This document shows, one piece after another, positions 7,698 to 17,072 of a DNA stretch of 64,000 nucleotides (position 1 is the first letter of the stretch; each line of letters starts with the position of its first letter). Position numbers and translations under genes: made by a program. The notes beneath the pieces are model-generated. The model did no database searches. It had not been told where the DNA came from and saw only the letters and a list, made by a program, of their open reading frames with translations. The stretch is from Sphingomonas oligoaromativorans (GTDB lineage: Bacteria > Pseudomonadota > Alphaproteobacteria > Sphingomonadales > Sphingomonadaceae), in contig NZ_JAASQK010000001.1 in the NCBI RefSeq assembly GCF_011762195.1, positions 744,001 to 808,000 of the forward strand, in the 5' to 3' direction.

Positions 7698-9227
7698 ATG
7701 GATGCGACGATCACCCCCCAAGTGCGCGCAAAGGTGGGCGGATGGCCTCGCCATGTCGTCGGGCTGGGCGTGGTCGTGGCGGGGCTGCTGGCGCTGTTCG
7801 CCCGTGATGCAGGCGACATGGCCGCGATCTGGTGGACGAGCAGCACCTATGAGCATTGCCTCGTGATCCTGCCCATTGTCGGCTGGCTGGTGTGGCAACG
7901 CGCTCCCGTGCTGGCCGAGGTTCGGCCCAGAGCATGGGCCTTGCCGTTGCTCTGGGTGGCCGCGGGCGCGTTCGGATGGCTGCTGGGCGAGGCGGCGGGC
8001 GTCGCGGTCGTGCGGCATCTGGCGCTGGTGATGATGATCCAGGGGGCGGCAGCGGTGATGCTCGGGCGGGGGGTGCTGGCCGCCCTGCTGTTCCCGCTTT
8101 CCTATGCGCTTTTCCTCGTGCCGGCGGGTGACATGCTGGTGCCTCCACTCCAGACGCTGACGGCGCGGATCTGCATGGTGCTGCTCGGCGTGGTGCAGGT
8201 GCCGGCGCATCTGGACGGCGTGTTCATCACCACGCCCGGCGGCTGGTTCAAGGTGGCGGAAGCCTGTTCGGGCGCGAAATTCCTGATCGCGATGACGGCG
8301 TTGGGCGTGCTGGTCGCCAATCTTGGCTTTCGAAGCTGGCGTCGCCGCGCGGCGTTCATGCTGCTCGCGCTCGTCGCTCCGGTCCTGGCGAACGGCATCC
8401 GGGCGTTCGGGACGATCTGGGTCGCGCAATATAAGGGCGCGGCGGCGGCCGGCAGCTTCGATCACATCGTCTATGGCTGGATATTCTTCGCGATCGTGAT
8501 CGTGATCGTGCTGGCCATCGGCTGGCGCTTCTTCGACAAGCCGGCCGATGCGCCGCCGATCGACAGGCTCGCCGTCCTTGCCGAGGCGGAGAAGCAGCGT
8601 TCGACGTTTCCGCTGACGCTTGCGGGGGCGGCGGTGCTGGCGGTGGCGGCGGTGGCTCCGCTCTGGAGCGCGGCGGCGATCCGCGCCGGTGCGCAGCCGA
8701 TCCCGGCCGCCGCCCATCTGCCGGAAGTGGCGGGCTGGACGCGGATCGCGGCCACGGACGGAACGCTGTGGAAGCCGCGCTTCGATGGCGCCGACCGCCT
8801 GCTCCTCGGCCGTTATCGCGATCCGGCCGGCGCGGAGGTCGATCTCGCCGTCGCGCTGTATGCCACGCAGGAACGCGGGCGTTCGCTGGTGGGCTATGGC
8901 CATGGCGCGGTGGACCCCGAGGGGCCGTGGTCATGGGCCGCGAACCTGCCGGCTCCATTGGGCGCACAGGCCGAAAGCATCGTTGCGCCGGGAGCCGTAT
9001 CGCGGACCGTGCTGAGCTTCTATACGGTCGGCGCCATGGAGACGGGGAGTGCCGCGCGGGTGAAGCTGGAGACGTTGCGTCATCATCTGCTGGGCGGCAG
9101 CCAGAGGGCCGCGGCGTTGCTGGTTTCGTCGGAAGACCGGCGCGGCGGGCGCGGGGCGATCGAGCGGTTCCTGAGCGCGCTCGGTCCGGCGGACAAGGCG
9201 ATCGATCAGATCGCGGCGGGGCGCTGA
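7698..9227 (+). CDS. xrtA: Exosortase A fused to an EpsI domain
   Basis: Polytopic inner-membrane transpeptidase that recognises PEP-CTERM sorting signals and processes them like a sortase. I start at ATG 7698, 2 nt after the glycosyltransferase stop; the 17 upstream in-frame codons lie inside that gene. The N-terminal ~290 residues hold about eight membrane segments and the catalytic triad: C190 in VAEACSGAKF, R235 in ANGIRAF and H256 in SFDHIVYG. After one more hydrophobic segment, residues from about 310 to 509 form an EpsI-like periplasmic domain. In many bacteria epsI is a separate gene. No PEP-CTERM target is encoded in this window. Confidence 0.92.
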   Translation: MDATITPQVRAKVGGWPRHVVGLGVVVAGLLALFARDAGDMAAIWWTSSTYEHCLVILPIVGWLVWQRAPVLAEVRPRAWALPLLWVAAGAFGWLLGEAAGVAVVRHLALVMMIQGAAAVMLGRGVLAALLFPLSYALFLVPAGDMLVPPLQTLTARICMVLLGVVQVPAHLDGVFITTPGGWFKVAEACSGAKFLIAMTALGVLVANLGFRSWRRRAAFMLLALVAPVLANGIRAFGTIWVAQYKGAAAAGSFDHIVYGWIFFAIVIVIVLAIGWRFFDKPADAPPIDRLAVLAEAEKQRSTFPLTLAGAAVLAVAAVAPLWSAAAIRAGAQPIPAAAHLPEVAGWTRIAATDGTLWKPRFDGADRLLLGRYRDPAGAEVDLAVALYATQERGRSLVGYGHGAVDPEGPWSWAANLPAPLGAQAESIVAPGAVSRTVLSFYTVGAMETGSAARVKLETLRHHLLGGSQRAAALLVSSEDRRGGRGAIERFLSALGPADKAIDQIAAGR

Positions 9228-9233
9228 ACCTCC

Positions 9234-11129
9234 ATGTGCGGTATTGCCGGCATCTTCCACCTCGACACGCCCAAGCCGGTGGACCCGGCGCGCGTCCGCA
9301 CCATGATCGATGCGATCGCGCATCGCGGGCCGGATGGGGAGGACATCTGGACGGCGCCCGGAGTGGGGCTCGGCCATCGTCGCCTCTCGATCATCGATCT
9401 GGCCGGCGGCGACCAGCCGATGGTGTCGGCGGACGGCGGGCTGGCGGTCGTCTTCAACGGCGAGATCTATAATTACCGCGAACTGCGCGTCGATCTGGAG
9501 GCGTGGGGCGCCGAGTTCCGCACACAGAGCGACACCGAGGTGATCCTCCACGGCTGGCGCCGCTGGGGGCCGGACTGCCTCGATCGTTTCACGGGCATGT
9601 TCGCCTTCGCGCTGTTCGACGCCGGGCAGCAGAGCCTTTTCCTCGCGCGTGACCGGATGGGTGTGAAGCCGCTCTTCTATGCCGAGCTTTCCGATGGCGC
9701 CGTGCTGTTCGGATCGGAGTTGAAGGCTCTGTTGGCCCATCCCCGCCTGCGTCGCGCGCCGGACCTGTCGGCGGTCGAGGATTTCCTCGGCCTCGGTTAT
9801 GTGCCGGATGACGCCTGTCTCGTGGCGGGCGTGAAAAAGCTGCCGGCCGGCCATCATCTGACACTGCGTCGGCGGCATCCGCTGCCTCAGCCGCGCCGCT
9901 GGTGGGACGTCGCCTTCACCGCCGACGCGCGCGGCTCTGTGCGTGATCTGGAGATGCAGCTTACCGACCATATGCGCCGCGCCGTCCGCTCCCGGATGGT
10001 GGCGGATGTGCCGCTCGGCGCCTTCCTTTCGGGGGGGGTGGACAGTTCGAGCGTGGTCGCCCTCATGGCCGAGGCGAGCCGGTCGGCGGTCGAGACCTGT
10101 TCGATCGGCTTCGATGTGCCCGATCTGGACGAGACCGCCCATGCGCGTCTGGTCGCCGGGCGCTTCGCCACGCATCACCGCGAGCGGATCGTCTCGCCGG
10201 ATGATTTCGGGCTGATCGACACGCTGGTGGACGCCTTTGACGAGCCCTTCGCCGATGCCTCCGCGCTGCCGACCTACCGGGTGTGCGAACTGGCGCGCGA
10301 GAAGGTGACGGTGGCGCTCTCCGGCGACGGCGCGGACGAGGCGCTGGCCGGATATCGCCGCCATCGCTTCTTCGTGGCGGAGAACCGGGCACGGGGCCTC
10401 TTCTCGACGCAGATGCGGGAGCGGGTGTTCGGGGCGCTCGGCCGGGCTTACCCCAAGGCGGACTGGGCGCCGCGCCCGCTTCGCGCCAAGACGACCTTCC
10501 AGGCGCTCGCCCGCTCGTCGGAGGAGGCCTATGCGCGGGCCATGGGCTTCACCTCGCCCGAGATGCGCGCGCGGCTGTTCACGCCCGAGGCGATGCAGGC
10601 GCTCGGCGGCCATCGCGCCGAGGCACGGATCGAGCGGACGATGCGGGAGGCACCCGCCGCAGACTGGCTGGGCCGGGCGCAATATGCCGATCTCAAGATC
10701 TGGTTGCCCGGAGATATCCTCACCAAGGTCGATCGCACGAGCATGGCCGTCGGGCTGGAGGCGCGCGAGCCGTTGCTCGATCATGACCTCGTGCAGTTTC
10801 AGGCTTCGTTGCCGATGGCGATGCGGCTGCGTGGCGGGCAGGGGAAATGGCTGATGAAGCACGCCATGCGATCCTTCCTCCCGGAGGAAATCCTGCATCG
10901 CACCAAGATGGGCTTCGTCACGCCGATCGCCCAGTGGTTTCGCGGGCCTCTCGCCGGAGAGGCCGAGCGGATCGCGCGTGGCGCTGCGCTGGCCGCGACG
11001 GGCTGGTTTCGCCCCGACGAACTCGCCCGCGTCGCGCACGAGCATCGCTCCGGCCGCAGCGACCATGGCCGGTTGCTGTGGCAGTTGCTGATGCTCGATA
11101 AATCCCTGACGCGGCTGTTCGGCGCCTAG
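9234..11129 (+). CDS. XrtA-system asparagine synthase-like amidotransferase
   Basis: Class II glutamine amidotransferase with an AsnB-like synthetase domain (TIGR03108 type). It is predicted to amidate a sugar or peptide component of the exopolysaccharide system rather than to make free asparagine. The N-terminal MCGIAGIF exposes the nucleophile Cys2, and RGPDGED and FNGEIYNY mark the glutaminase domain. The synthetase half has the PP-loop SGGVDSSS and [12 protein letters not shown]. Length is 631 aa, as in AsnB relatives. It is the last gene of the + strand run, and its TAG stop overlaps the stop of convergent truA. The substrate is unknown. Confidence 0.88.
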   Translation: MCGIAGIFHLDTPKPVDPARVRTMIDAIAHRGPDGEDIWTAPGVGLGHRRLSIIDLAGGDQPMVSADGGLAVVFNGEIYNYRELRVDLEAWGAEFRTQSDTEVILHGWRRWGPDCLDRFTGMFAFALFDAGQQSLFLARDRMGVKPLFYAELSDGAVLFGSELKALLAHPRLRRAPDLSAVEDFLGLGYVPDDACLVAGVKKLPAGHHLTLRRRHPLPQPRRWWDVAFTADARGSVRDLEMQLTDHMRRAVRSRMVADVPLGAFLSGGVDSSSVVALMAEASRSAVETCSIGFDVPDLDETAHARLVAGRFATHHRERIVSPDDFGLIDTLVDAFDEPFADASALPTYRVCELAREKVTVALSGDGADEALAGYRRHRFFVAENRARGLFSTQMRERVFGALGRAYPKADWAPRPLRAKTTFQALARSSEEAYARAMGFTSPEMRARLFTPEAMQALGGHRAEARIERTMREAPAADWLGRAQYADLKIWLPGDILTKVDRTSMAVGLEAREPLLDHDLVQFQASLPMAMRLRGGQGKWLMKHAMRSFLPEEILHRTKMGFVTPIAQWFRGPLAGEAERIARGAALAATGWFRPDELARVAHEHRSGRSDHGRLLWQLLMLDKSLTRLFGA

Positions 11130-11866
11130 GGGTAGACCGCCTCGACGAAATAGAGCCCGTCAGGCGGGGCATTGAGGCCCAGTTCGCCGCGATCCCTGGC
11201 TTCGAGAGCCTCGGTCACATCATCGGGCGTCCATTTCCCCTGACCGACCAGCGCCAGGCAACCCACCATCGAGCGCACCTGATGATGGAGGAAGGAGCGT
11301 GCCGCCGCCTCGATCTCGATCCCGCCGCTCGCCCGGCGCACATCGAGCCGGTCGAGTGTCTTCACGGGGCTCGCCGACTGGCAATGCGCCGAGCGGAAGG
11401 TGGTGAAGTCGTGCAACCCGACCAGTCGCTGCGCCGCCTCATGCATCGCCTCGACATCGAGCGGTGGGGCCACCCGCCATGCCTTGCCCTCGTCCAGCGC
11501 GAGCGGGGCGCGGCGATCGACGATCCGATAGATGTAGCGCCGCCCGATGCACGAGAAGCGCGCGTGCCAGTCATCCGACACCACGTCGCAGGCGAGGATC
11601 GCGACCGGCGCTGGCCGCATCCGGGCATTCAGGGCCTCCATCAGGCGGAAGGGGGCGATGGTTTTGCCGATTTCGACATGCGCGACCATGCCGGTCGCGT
11701 GGACGCCCGCGTCGGTGCGACCGGCGGCATGGACGGCGGCTTTCTCGCCGGTGATGAGTTCCGCCGCGCGCTCGATCGTATCCTGCACGCTCGGCCCATG
11801 CGCCTGCCGCTGCCAGCCCATGAAGGGGCGGCCGTCATATTCCACCGTCAGCCGGAAGCGCGTCAC
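11126..11866 (-). CDS. truA: tRNA pseudouridine(38-40) synthase TruA
   Basis: Converts uridines 38, 39 and 40 of the tRNA anticodon arm to pseudouridine. The 246 aa protein begins [20 protein letters not shown] and has the catalytic Asp (D52) in [11 protein letters not shown]. The start is a GTG that overlaps the upstream fmt stop (GTGA), so translation is probably coupled; a longer in-frame reading would run through fmt. At the 3' end its TAG overlaps the stop of the amidotransferase gene on the other strand. Length is typical for alphaproteobacterial TruA. Confidence 0.95.
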   Translation of the reverse strand: MTRFRLTVEYDGRPFMGWQRQAHGPSVQDTIERAAELITGEKAAVHAAGRTDAGVHATGMVAHVEIGKTIAPFRLMEALNARMRPAPVAILACDVVSDDWHARFSCIGRRYIYRIVDRRAPLALDEGKAWRVAPPLDVEAMHEAAQRLVGLHDFTTFRSAHCQSASPVKTLDRLDVRRASGGIEIEAAARSFLHHQVRSMVGCLALVGQGKWTPDDVTEALEARDRGELGLNAPPDGLYFVEAVYP

Positions 11867-12768
11867 GAGAGGAGCGTCCCCACCGGGATCGGGAAGCCGC
11901 GCAGCAGGTCGGCGGTCGCCATGGCGCCACGTCCGGCGCGCTTGACGGTGGTCGGCCGGATCGAACCCGAGCCGCAGGCGATGGCGAGGCCCTCGTCGAG
12001 CACCGTGCCCGGCGCACCGCTTCCCGCCTCGATCGTGGCCGAGAGGATCTGGATACGCTCGCCGCCATGCTCGAAGAAGGCGCCCGGCGCCGGGTTGAAT
12101 GCGCGGACCTGCCGCTCGACCTGTGCGGCCTCCTGCGTGAAGTCGAGGCGGGCCTCGGCCTTCTCGATCTTGGCGGCGTAGGTGACGCCCTCTTCGGGCT
12201 GGGCTTGGGGCGGGTAGGTGGCCGGGTCGGCCAGCACGCGCACCATCAGCCCCGCGCCGAGATCGGCGAGTTCGGCGAACAGGTCGCCCGCCGTCTTGCC
12301 CGCGATCGGCGTGCGGCCCTCCAGCAGCATCGGGCCGGTATCGAGGCCCTTTTCCATCTGCATGATGACGACGCCCGTCTCCGCGTCGCCCGCGAGGATC
12401 GAGCGCTGCACCGGCGCCGCCCCCCGCCAGCGCGGAAGCAGCGAGCCATGCACGTTCATGCAACCGAGCCGCGGCGCCTCCAGGATCGGCACCGGCAGCA
12501 GCAGCCCATAGGCCGCCACCACCGCCACATCGAGGCCGAGCGCCGCGAACGCCGCCTGCTCATCCGCATCGCGCAAGGTCAGCGGATGCCGCACCTCCAG
12601 CCCGAGCGCCTCCGCCCGACGATGGACGGGCGAGGGCTGCAACGCCTTCCCCCTGCCGGCCCGACGCGGCGGCTGGGTGTAGACGGCGGCGATGTCATGC
12701 CCGGCGGCGGCCAGCGCTTCGAGCGTCGGCACGGCGAAATCGGGCGTTCCCATGAAGGCAATGCGCAT
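11863..12768 (-). CDS. fmt: Methionyl-tRNA formyltransferase
   Basis: Formylates initiator Met-tRNA using 10-formyl-tetrahydrofolate. The 301 aa protein starts [19 protein letters not shown]. It carries the catalytic Asn-His region ([15 protein letters not shown]), followed by the Asp-containing [19 protein letters not shown], and the C-terminal tRNA-binding block includes [10 protein letters not shown]. It is the first gene of a two-gene unit with truA, 4-nt overlapped. Its usual partner def is not adjacent: it lies about 0.7 kb away on the opposite strand, with recR between. Confidence 0.96.
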   Translation of the reverse strand: MRIAFMGTPDFAVPTLEALAAAGHDIAAVYTQPPRRAGRGKALQPSPVHRRAEALGLEVRHPLTLRDADEQAAFAALGLDVAVVAAYGLLLPVPILEAPRLGCMNVHGSLLPRWRGAAPVQRSILAGDAETGVVIMQMEKGLDTGPMLLEGRTPIAGKTAGDLFAELADLGAGLMVRVLADPATYPPQAQPEEGVTYAAKIEKAEARLDFTQEAAQVERQVRAFNPAPGAFFEHGGERIQILSATIEAGSGAPGTVLDEGLAIACGSGSIRPTTVKRAGRGAMATADLLRGFPIPVGTLLS

Positions 12769-12822
12769 CCGCTCTCACAAGCGCTTGGCAAGGCGGAGTG
12801 CAAGCCCATATCCATGCTTCCC

Positions 12823-13419
12823 ATGGCATCTCCCGAAATCGACGCGCTGACACAGGCGCTTGCGCGGCTCCCCGGCCTCGGCCCCCGTTCGGCCCGCCGC
12901 GCGGTGCTCCATCTGCTCAAGAAGCGGGAAACCGCGCTGACGCCGCTGCTCCGCGCGCTGGAGCTGGTCGACGAGCGGCTGTCCACCTGCCACGTTTGCG
13001 GCAATGTCGATACGTCGGACCCGTGCTCGATCTGCGCCGATCCGCGTCGTGACGAGCGCTCGCTGTGTGTGGTGGAGGAGGTAGCCGATCTCTGGGCGCT
13101 GGAGCGTTCGCGGCTGTTTCCGGGGCGTTTCCATGTGCTGGGCGGGCGACTGTCGGCGCTGGACGGCGTGCGGCCGGAGGATCTCAGCATCGACCGCCTC
13201 GTCGCGCGGATCAGCGCCGGGGGTATTGACGAGGTCGTTCTCGCCACCAACGCCACGCTCGAAGGGCAGACCACCGCCCACTACATCGCCGAGCGGCTGG
13301 AGGGCCTGCCCGTGCGCCTGACCCGGCTCGCCCATGGCCTGCCCGTCGGCGGGGAGCTGGACTATCTCGACGAGGGCACGCTGGCGCAGGCGCTCCGCGC
13401 GCGGCGGCCGATCGATTAG
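12823..13419 (+). CDS. recR: Recombination mediator RecR
   Basis: RecFOR-pathway protein that helps load RecA at gaps. The 198 aa protein has an N-terminal helix-hairpin-helix ([20 protein letters not shown]), a four-cysteine zinc finger (C-HVC-...-DPCSIC), and a Toprim domain ([13 protein letters not shown] ... [16 protein letters not shown]). The ATG at 12823 gives the family length; an ATG three codons upstream at 12814 is equally open. Neither has a strong ribosome-binding site. It is divergent from fmt across about 54 bp. Confidence 0.95.
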   Translation: MASPEIDALTQALARLPGLGPRSARRAVLHLLKKRETALTPLLRALELVDERLSTCHVCGNVDTSDPCSICADPRRDERSLCVVEEVADLWALERSRLFPGRFHVLGGRLSALDGVRPEDLSIDRLVARISAGGIDEVVLATNATLEGQTTAHYIAERLEGLPVRLTRLAHGLPVGGELDYLDEGTLAQALRARRPID

Positions 13420-13473
13420 GCTGATCGAAACGCTCGCCTTGACGGACGGGCATGTCGGTCATAGCTCGTCGCC

Positions 13474-13995
13474 ATGGCCATTCTTCCCATCATCGAGATC
13501 CCGGACGCACGCCTGCGCAAGATCTCCGAGCCGGTCGAGACGTTCGACGCCGAGCTTCAGCAACTGATCGATGACATGTTCGAGACGATGTACGACGCGC
13601 CCGGCATCGGGCTCGCGGCGATCCAGGTGGGCGTGGCCAGGCGGGTGCTGGTGATCGATCTCCAGGAGGAAGGCGAGGGCGTGAAGAATCCGCGCGTCTT
13701 CATCAACCCGGAATTCTCCGAGCCTTCGGAGGAGAAGAACGTTTACACCGAGGGTTGCCTCTCGATCCCGGACCAGTTCGCTGATGTCGAGCGCCCCGCG
13801 ACGATCCGCGCCAAATGGCTCGATCGCGACGGAAAGCCGCATGACGAGGTGCTCGACGGCCTGCTCGCCACCTGTCTCCAGCATGAGGTGGATCATCTCG
13901 AAGGCATCGTCTTCACCGATCATCTGTCGCGAATGAAGCGCGATATGGTGTTGAAGAAGCTGGAAAAGCTTCGCCGCCAGCAACGCGCCGCCTGA
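13474..13995 (+). CDS. def: Peptide deformylase
   Basis: Removes the N-formyl group from nascent proteins, completing the cycle started by Fmt. All three motifs are present in the 173 aa protein: GIGLAAIQVG, EGCLSIP with metal ligand C95, and HEVDHL with H137, catalytic E138 and H141. It follows recR by 54 nt. The acidic insertion and C-terminal Arg/Gln-rich helix are common in Gram-negative type I enzymes. Confidence 0.97.
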   Translation: MAILPIIEIPDARLRKISEPVETFDAELQQLIDDMFETMYDAPGIGLAAIQVGVARRVLVIDLQEEGEGVKNPRVFINPEFSEPSEEKNVYTEGCLSIPDQFADVERPATIRAKWLDRDGKPHDEVLDGLLATCLQHEVDHLEGIVFTDHLSRMKRDMVLKKLEKLRRQQRAA

Positions 13996-14068
13996 GGGCG
14001 CCCCGCCGCCGCTTGCGGTGTAGGAAAAGCACTGCTACGTTCGCGCTTCGTTCCGGTGGAGGGGAAGC

Positions 14069-15478
14069 GTGAATCCAGTCGTCGCCATTCTGGTCGCCTG
14101 TGCGGCGTTGGTCATCGGGCTGGGGATCGGCTGGTTCCTGGGCTCGCGCGCCGGTGCCGGCTTCAAGGCGGAGCGGGATCGACTCGATGCGCGCTCTCGC
14201 GAGGCGGAGACGGCTCGTGCCTCCGCCGAGGAGCGTGCGAAGACGGCCGGGCTCTTGCGCACCACGCTGGATGAAGTGACCCGCGAGCGGGATTCCGCGC
14301 AGCGTTCGCTGGCGGCGGAGCGCGCCGCCGCGACGGAGCGGGCCGAGGCCTTCGAAGCGCGACTGGTCGAGTTGCGCGAGGCGAAGGAGATGCTTTCCGC
14401 CCAGTTCAGCGAAGTTGGCCAGAAGATGCTCGGAGAGGCGCAGAAGGCTTTTCTCGAACGCGCCGACCAGCGCTTCGCCCAATCCGAGGAGAAATCCGGC
14501 GAGCGGCTGAAGGCGCTGCTCAACCCGGTCGAGGCGACGCTCAAGCGCTACGAGGAGGGCGTTTCCCGCATCGAGAAGGAGCGGACCGAGGCCTATGGCA
14601 ACCTCACCGGCCTGATCGGCGCGATGCGCGACGGGCAGGAGGCCGTGCGCAGCGAAGCGGCAAAGCTGGTCAACGCGCTGCGCGCCGCACCCAAGGCGCG
14701 CGGTCGCTGGGGCGAGCAGCAACTCCGCAACGTGCTCGAAACCTGTGGCCTCGTCGAGCATACCGATTTCACCACCGAAGTTTCGGTCGATACCGAAGAC
14801 GGGCGGATGCGCCCGGACGCGATCATCCGCGTGCCGGGCGGGCGGGCGCTGGTGATCGACGCCAAGGTGTCGCTCAACGCCTATCAGGATGCGTTCGGCG
14901 CGATCGACGAGGCGGAACGCGCGCGGCATCTCGCGGCGCATTCGGCGGCGATGAAGGCCCACGTCACGACGCTCGCCGCCAAGGCCTATTGGAACCAGTT
15001 CGAGGACGCGCCGGACTATGTCATCATGTTCGTGCCGGGCGAGCATTTCCTCGCCGCCGCGCTCGAAAATGATCCGACGCTCTGGGATTATGCGTTCGAG
15101 CGCCGCGTGCTGCTGGCGACGCCGACCAACCTCGTGGCGATCGCGCGCACCGTCGCGGCGGTGTGGCGGCAGGAGAAGCTGGCGCTGGAGGCGCGGCAGA
15201 TCGGCGTGCTGGGCAAGGAGATGTACGATCGCCTCTCGGCCGCTGCCGGGCATCTGCGCAAGGTTGGCGGCGGCCTGTCGACTGCGGTGAACAATTACAA
15301 CAGCTTCGTATCGTCCTTTGAGTCGCGCGTGCTGGTGACGGGGCGGAAATTCCGCGATCTCAATATCGAGACGGGCGGCCGTGAGATCGAGGCGGTGCCG
15401 CCGGTCGAGACCCTGGCTCGCGTGCCGGCGGCTACGGAATTGCTCGGTGGGCCGGGTGAGGCGGAAGCGGCGGAGTAG
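14069..15478 (+). CDS. rmuC: DNA recombination protein RmuC
   Basis: RmuC-family protein, implicated in limiting inversions between short repeats. It starts at a GTG with GGAGGGG at 14058-14064 in front. Residues about 3-22 form a membrane anchor (VVAILVACAALVIGLGIGWFL). A charged Ala/Glu/Arg coiled coil extends to about residue 210, and the nuclease-like RmuC domain follows (RWGEQQLRNVLETCG, VIDAKVSLNAY, MFVPGEHFLAAAL). Length is 469 aa. The domain is restriction-endonuclease-like by family knowledge. Confidence 0.93.
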   Translation: MNPVVAILVACAALVIGLGIGWFLGSRAGAGFKAERDRLDARSREAETARASAEERAKTAGLLRTTLDEVTRERDSAQRSLAAERAAATERAEAFEARLVELREAKEMLSAQFSEVGQKMLGEAQKAFLERADQRFAQSEEKSGERLKALLNPVEATLKRYEEGVSRIEKERTEAYGNLTGLIGAMRDGQEAVRSEAAKLVNALRAAPKARGRWGEQQLRNVLETCGLVEHTDFTTEVSVDTEDGRMRPDAIIRVPGGRALVIDAKVSLNAYQDAFGAIDEAERARHLAAHSAAMKAHVTTLAAKAYWNQFEDAPDYVIMFVPGEHFLAAALENDPTLWDYAFERRVLLATPTNLVAIARTVAAVWRQEKLALEARQIGVLGKEMYDRLSAAAGHLRKVGGGLSTAVNNYNSFVSSFESRVLVTGRKFRDLNIETGGREIEAVPPVETLARVPAATELLGGPGEAEAAE

Positions 15479-15537
15479 CGGTGGCGAGACGAAGTTTCGG
15501 GCCGCTTCCGCGTCGCTGACCCTCGGACAAACAATCG

Positions 15538-16335
15538 TCAGAGGCGTTGGCCGAGTACCTCATACGCCATCACGGCTGTCGCCACCGCAGCGTTGAGACT
15601 GTCCGCCTTGCCACGCATCGGGAGCTTCACGCGGACGTCGCATTCGTCCTCATAATCGGCGGGAAGCCCGCGCGCCTCGTTGCCGACGAGGATGAAGGTC
15701 GGCGCGGCGTAACACGGCTCGCGATAATAGGCTTCGGTACGCAGGCTGAGCGCGACGAGCTGGCCGGGGCCGGAGCGCAGCCAGGGCACGAAATCCGTCC
15801 AGGCCGCGCGCGCGATCCTCTGGGTGAACAGCGCCCCCATCGATGCGCGCACCGCTTCGACCGAAAAGGGATCCACACAATCGTCGATGAGGATCAGCCC
15901 GCCCGCGCCGACCGCATCGCCAGTGCGCAGGATCGTGCCGAGATTGCCCGGATCGCGCAGCGACTGGGCGACGATCCAGATGTCGGACGCGTTGCGGTCG
16001 ATGCGGTCTAGCGCGGTGTCGAACTCGGCATAGACGCCGAGCACGGTCTGCGGATTGTCCTTGCCCGAGAGCTTGTGGAGGATGTCCACATTGGTCTCGA
16101 TCGCCTCGCCGCCGTCCGCTTCACAAGCGGCGGTGAGGCGGCGGACCAGCGGATGGTCGCGCATCTCGCGGGTGTGGAAGATCCAGCGCGGGAGGTGGCC
16201 GGCTTCCTCCGCCTCGGTCAGGATGCGCAGGCCCTCGGCGAGGAACAGGCCTTCCTCCCGGCGATGGCGCTTCTCGCGCAGATTGCGGATGCGCTTGACG
16301 AGCGGATTGGAAAAGGCGGTGATTTCGCGGGGCAT
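15538..16335 (-). CDS. SpoU/TrmH-family 2'-O-ribose RNA methyltransferase
   Basis: SAM-dependent methyltransferase with a trefoil-knot fold acting on rRNA or tRNA. The ATG at 16335 starts MPREITAFSNPLVKRIRNLR, an N-terminal substrate-binding region. The three SPOUT motifs are visible: motif 1 DPGNLGTILRTGDAVGAGG, motif 2 ILVGNEARGLP, and motif 3 VKLPMRGKADSLNAAVATA. Length is 265 aa, close to RlmB/TsnR relatives. Exact target nucleotide is unknown. It lies 60 nt downstream of the HPr gene on the same strand, separated by a hairpin. Confidence 0.9.
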   Translation of the reverse strand: MPREITAFSNPLVKRIRNLREKRHRREEGLFLAEGLRILTEAEEAGHLPRWIFHTREMRDHPLVRRLTAACEADGGEAIETNVDILHKLSGKDNPQTVLGVYAEFDTALDRIDRNASDIWIVAQSLRDPGNLGTILRTGDAVGAGGLILIDDCVDPFSVEAVRASMGALFTQRIARAAWTDFVPWLRSGPGQLVALSLRTEAYYREPCYAAPTFILVGNEARGLPADYEDECDVRVKLPMRGKADSLNAAVATAVMAYEVLGQRL

Positions 16336-16376
16336 GGCGCTCGTTACACCAGATCCGGGCTGGATCAAGCGGCGGC

Positions 16377-16395
16377 GGCCTCCGGGGCGGAAGCC
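16377..16395 (-). terminator. Hairpin directly after the HPr stop
   Basis: Read on the minus strand, GGCTTCCG and CGGAGGCC pair as an 8-bp stem with one G-U pair around a 3-nt loop, starting one base after the TAA of the HPr gene. No T-run follows, so it may act as a partial terminator or 3'-end stabiliser separating the PTS genes from the methyltransferase. Confidence 0.45.
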
Positions 16396-16668
16396 TTATT
16401 CCTCGCCGAACTTGTTCTCGACCAGGCCGACCAGCAGCGCCAGCGTCTCCTCCGCTCCCTCGCCGGCGGCGCGGATGGTGACATGATCGCCCTTCGCGGC
16501 GCCCAGCATCATCAGCCCCATGATGGAAGTGCCGGCGACGCTCGACCCGTCCTTCTCCACTTCCACGGCCGCGCTCTGCCCGGAGGCGAGCGTCACGAAC
16601 TTGGCGCTGGCGCGAGCGTGAAGGCCGCGCTTGTTCGTGATCTGGACGGTGCGACTATGTTGGGTCAT
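16396..16668 (-). CDS. PTS phosphocarrier protein HPr (NPr-like)
   Basis: Small phosphocarrier passing phosphate between EI and EIIA. The 90 aa protein has the phosphorylatable His17 in NKRGLHARASAKF and a Ser48 in GTSIMGLMMLGA, matching the HPr-kinase regulatory serine. It overlaps the EIIA gene by 4 nt (ATGA). With HprK in the same cluster and no sugar permease visible, it probably works in the regulatory alphaproteobacterial PTS, not in sugar transport. It is followed by a strong hairpin. Confidence 0.93.
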   Translation of the reverse strand: MTQHSRTVQITNKRGLHARASAKFVTLASGQSAAVEVEKDGSSVAGTSIMGLMMLGAAKGDHVTIRAAGEGAEETLALLVGLVENKFGEE

Positions 16669-17072
16669 GCGGCGGCCTCTCCCAGCAGGTCGGACGCGAC
16701 GGAGATATATTTGCGGCCGGCATCGCGCGCGGCGGCGACGGCGGCCTTGATCTTCATCGTGCGGCGCGCGCTGGCAAGGCGGATCAGCATGGGCAGGTTG
16801 ATGCCCGCGATCACCTCCACGCGATCCGTCTTCATGAGCGAGATGGCGAGATTGGAGGGCGTGCCCCCGAACAGATCCGTAAGCAGGATCGCGCCGTCGC
16901 CGACATCCACCTTCGCGATCGCGGCGGCGATATCGTTGCGGCGGCCCTCCATGTCGTCCTCCGGCCCGATGCAGATCGGGACGACCGCCTCCTGTGGCCC
17001 AACGACATGTTCCATCGCCGTCACGAATTCCGCCGCCAGGCGTCCGTGCGTCACCAGCACCAAACCGATCAT
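16665..17072 (-). CDS. PTS EIIA, mannose/fructose family
   Basis: EIIA-Man-type phosphoacceptor, 135 aa, with active-site His9 in VLVTHGRLA and the family block ILLTDLFGGTPSNLA. No EIIB/EIIC permease is encoded nearby, so a regulatory function is likely. An in-frame TAG sits directly before the ATG, fixing the start. There is no good Shine-Dalgarno for this ATG; instead a possible 12-codon ORF with a strong SD ends across it (ATGA). It may therefore depend on translational coupling. Confidence 0.92.
   Translation of the reverse strand: MIGLVLVTHGRLAAEFVTAMEHVVGPQEAVVPICIGPEDDMEGRRNDIAAAIAKVDVGDGAILLTDLFGGTPSNLAISLMKTDRVEVIAGINLPMLIRLASARRTMKIKAAVAAARDAGRKYISVASDLLGEAAA

Noticed and set aside
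8931-11066. 711-codon open frame on the minus strand opposite the amidotransferase gene
   Set aside because: It is Arg/His-rich with no family motif, and is fully antisense to a clear AsnB-like gene; long antisense frames are expected at this GC content.
13439-13467. TTGACG with TAGCTC at 17-bp spacing before def
   Set aside because: The -35 is good but the -10 is poor, and only 6 nt remain to the ATG; not enough to call a promoter.
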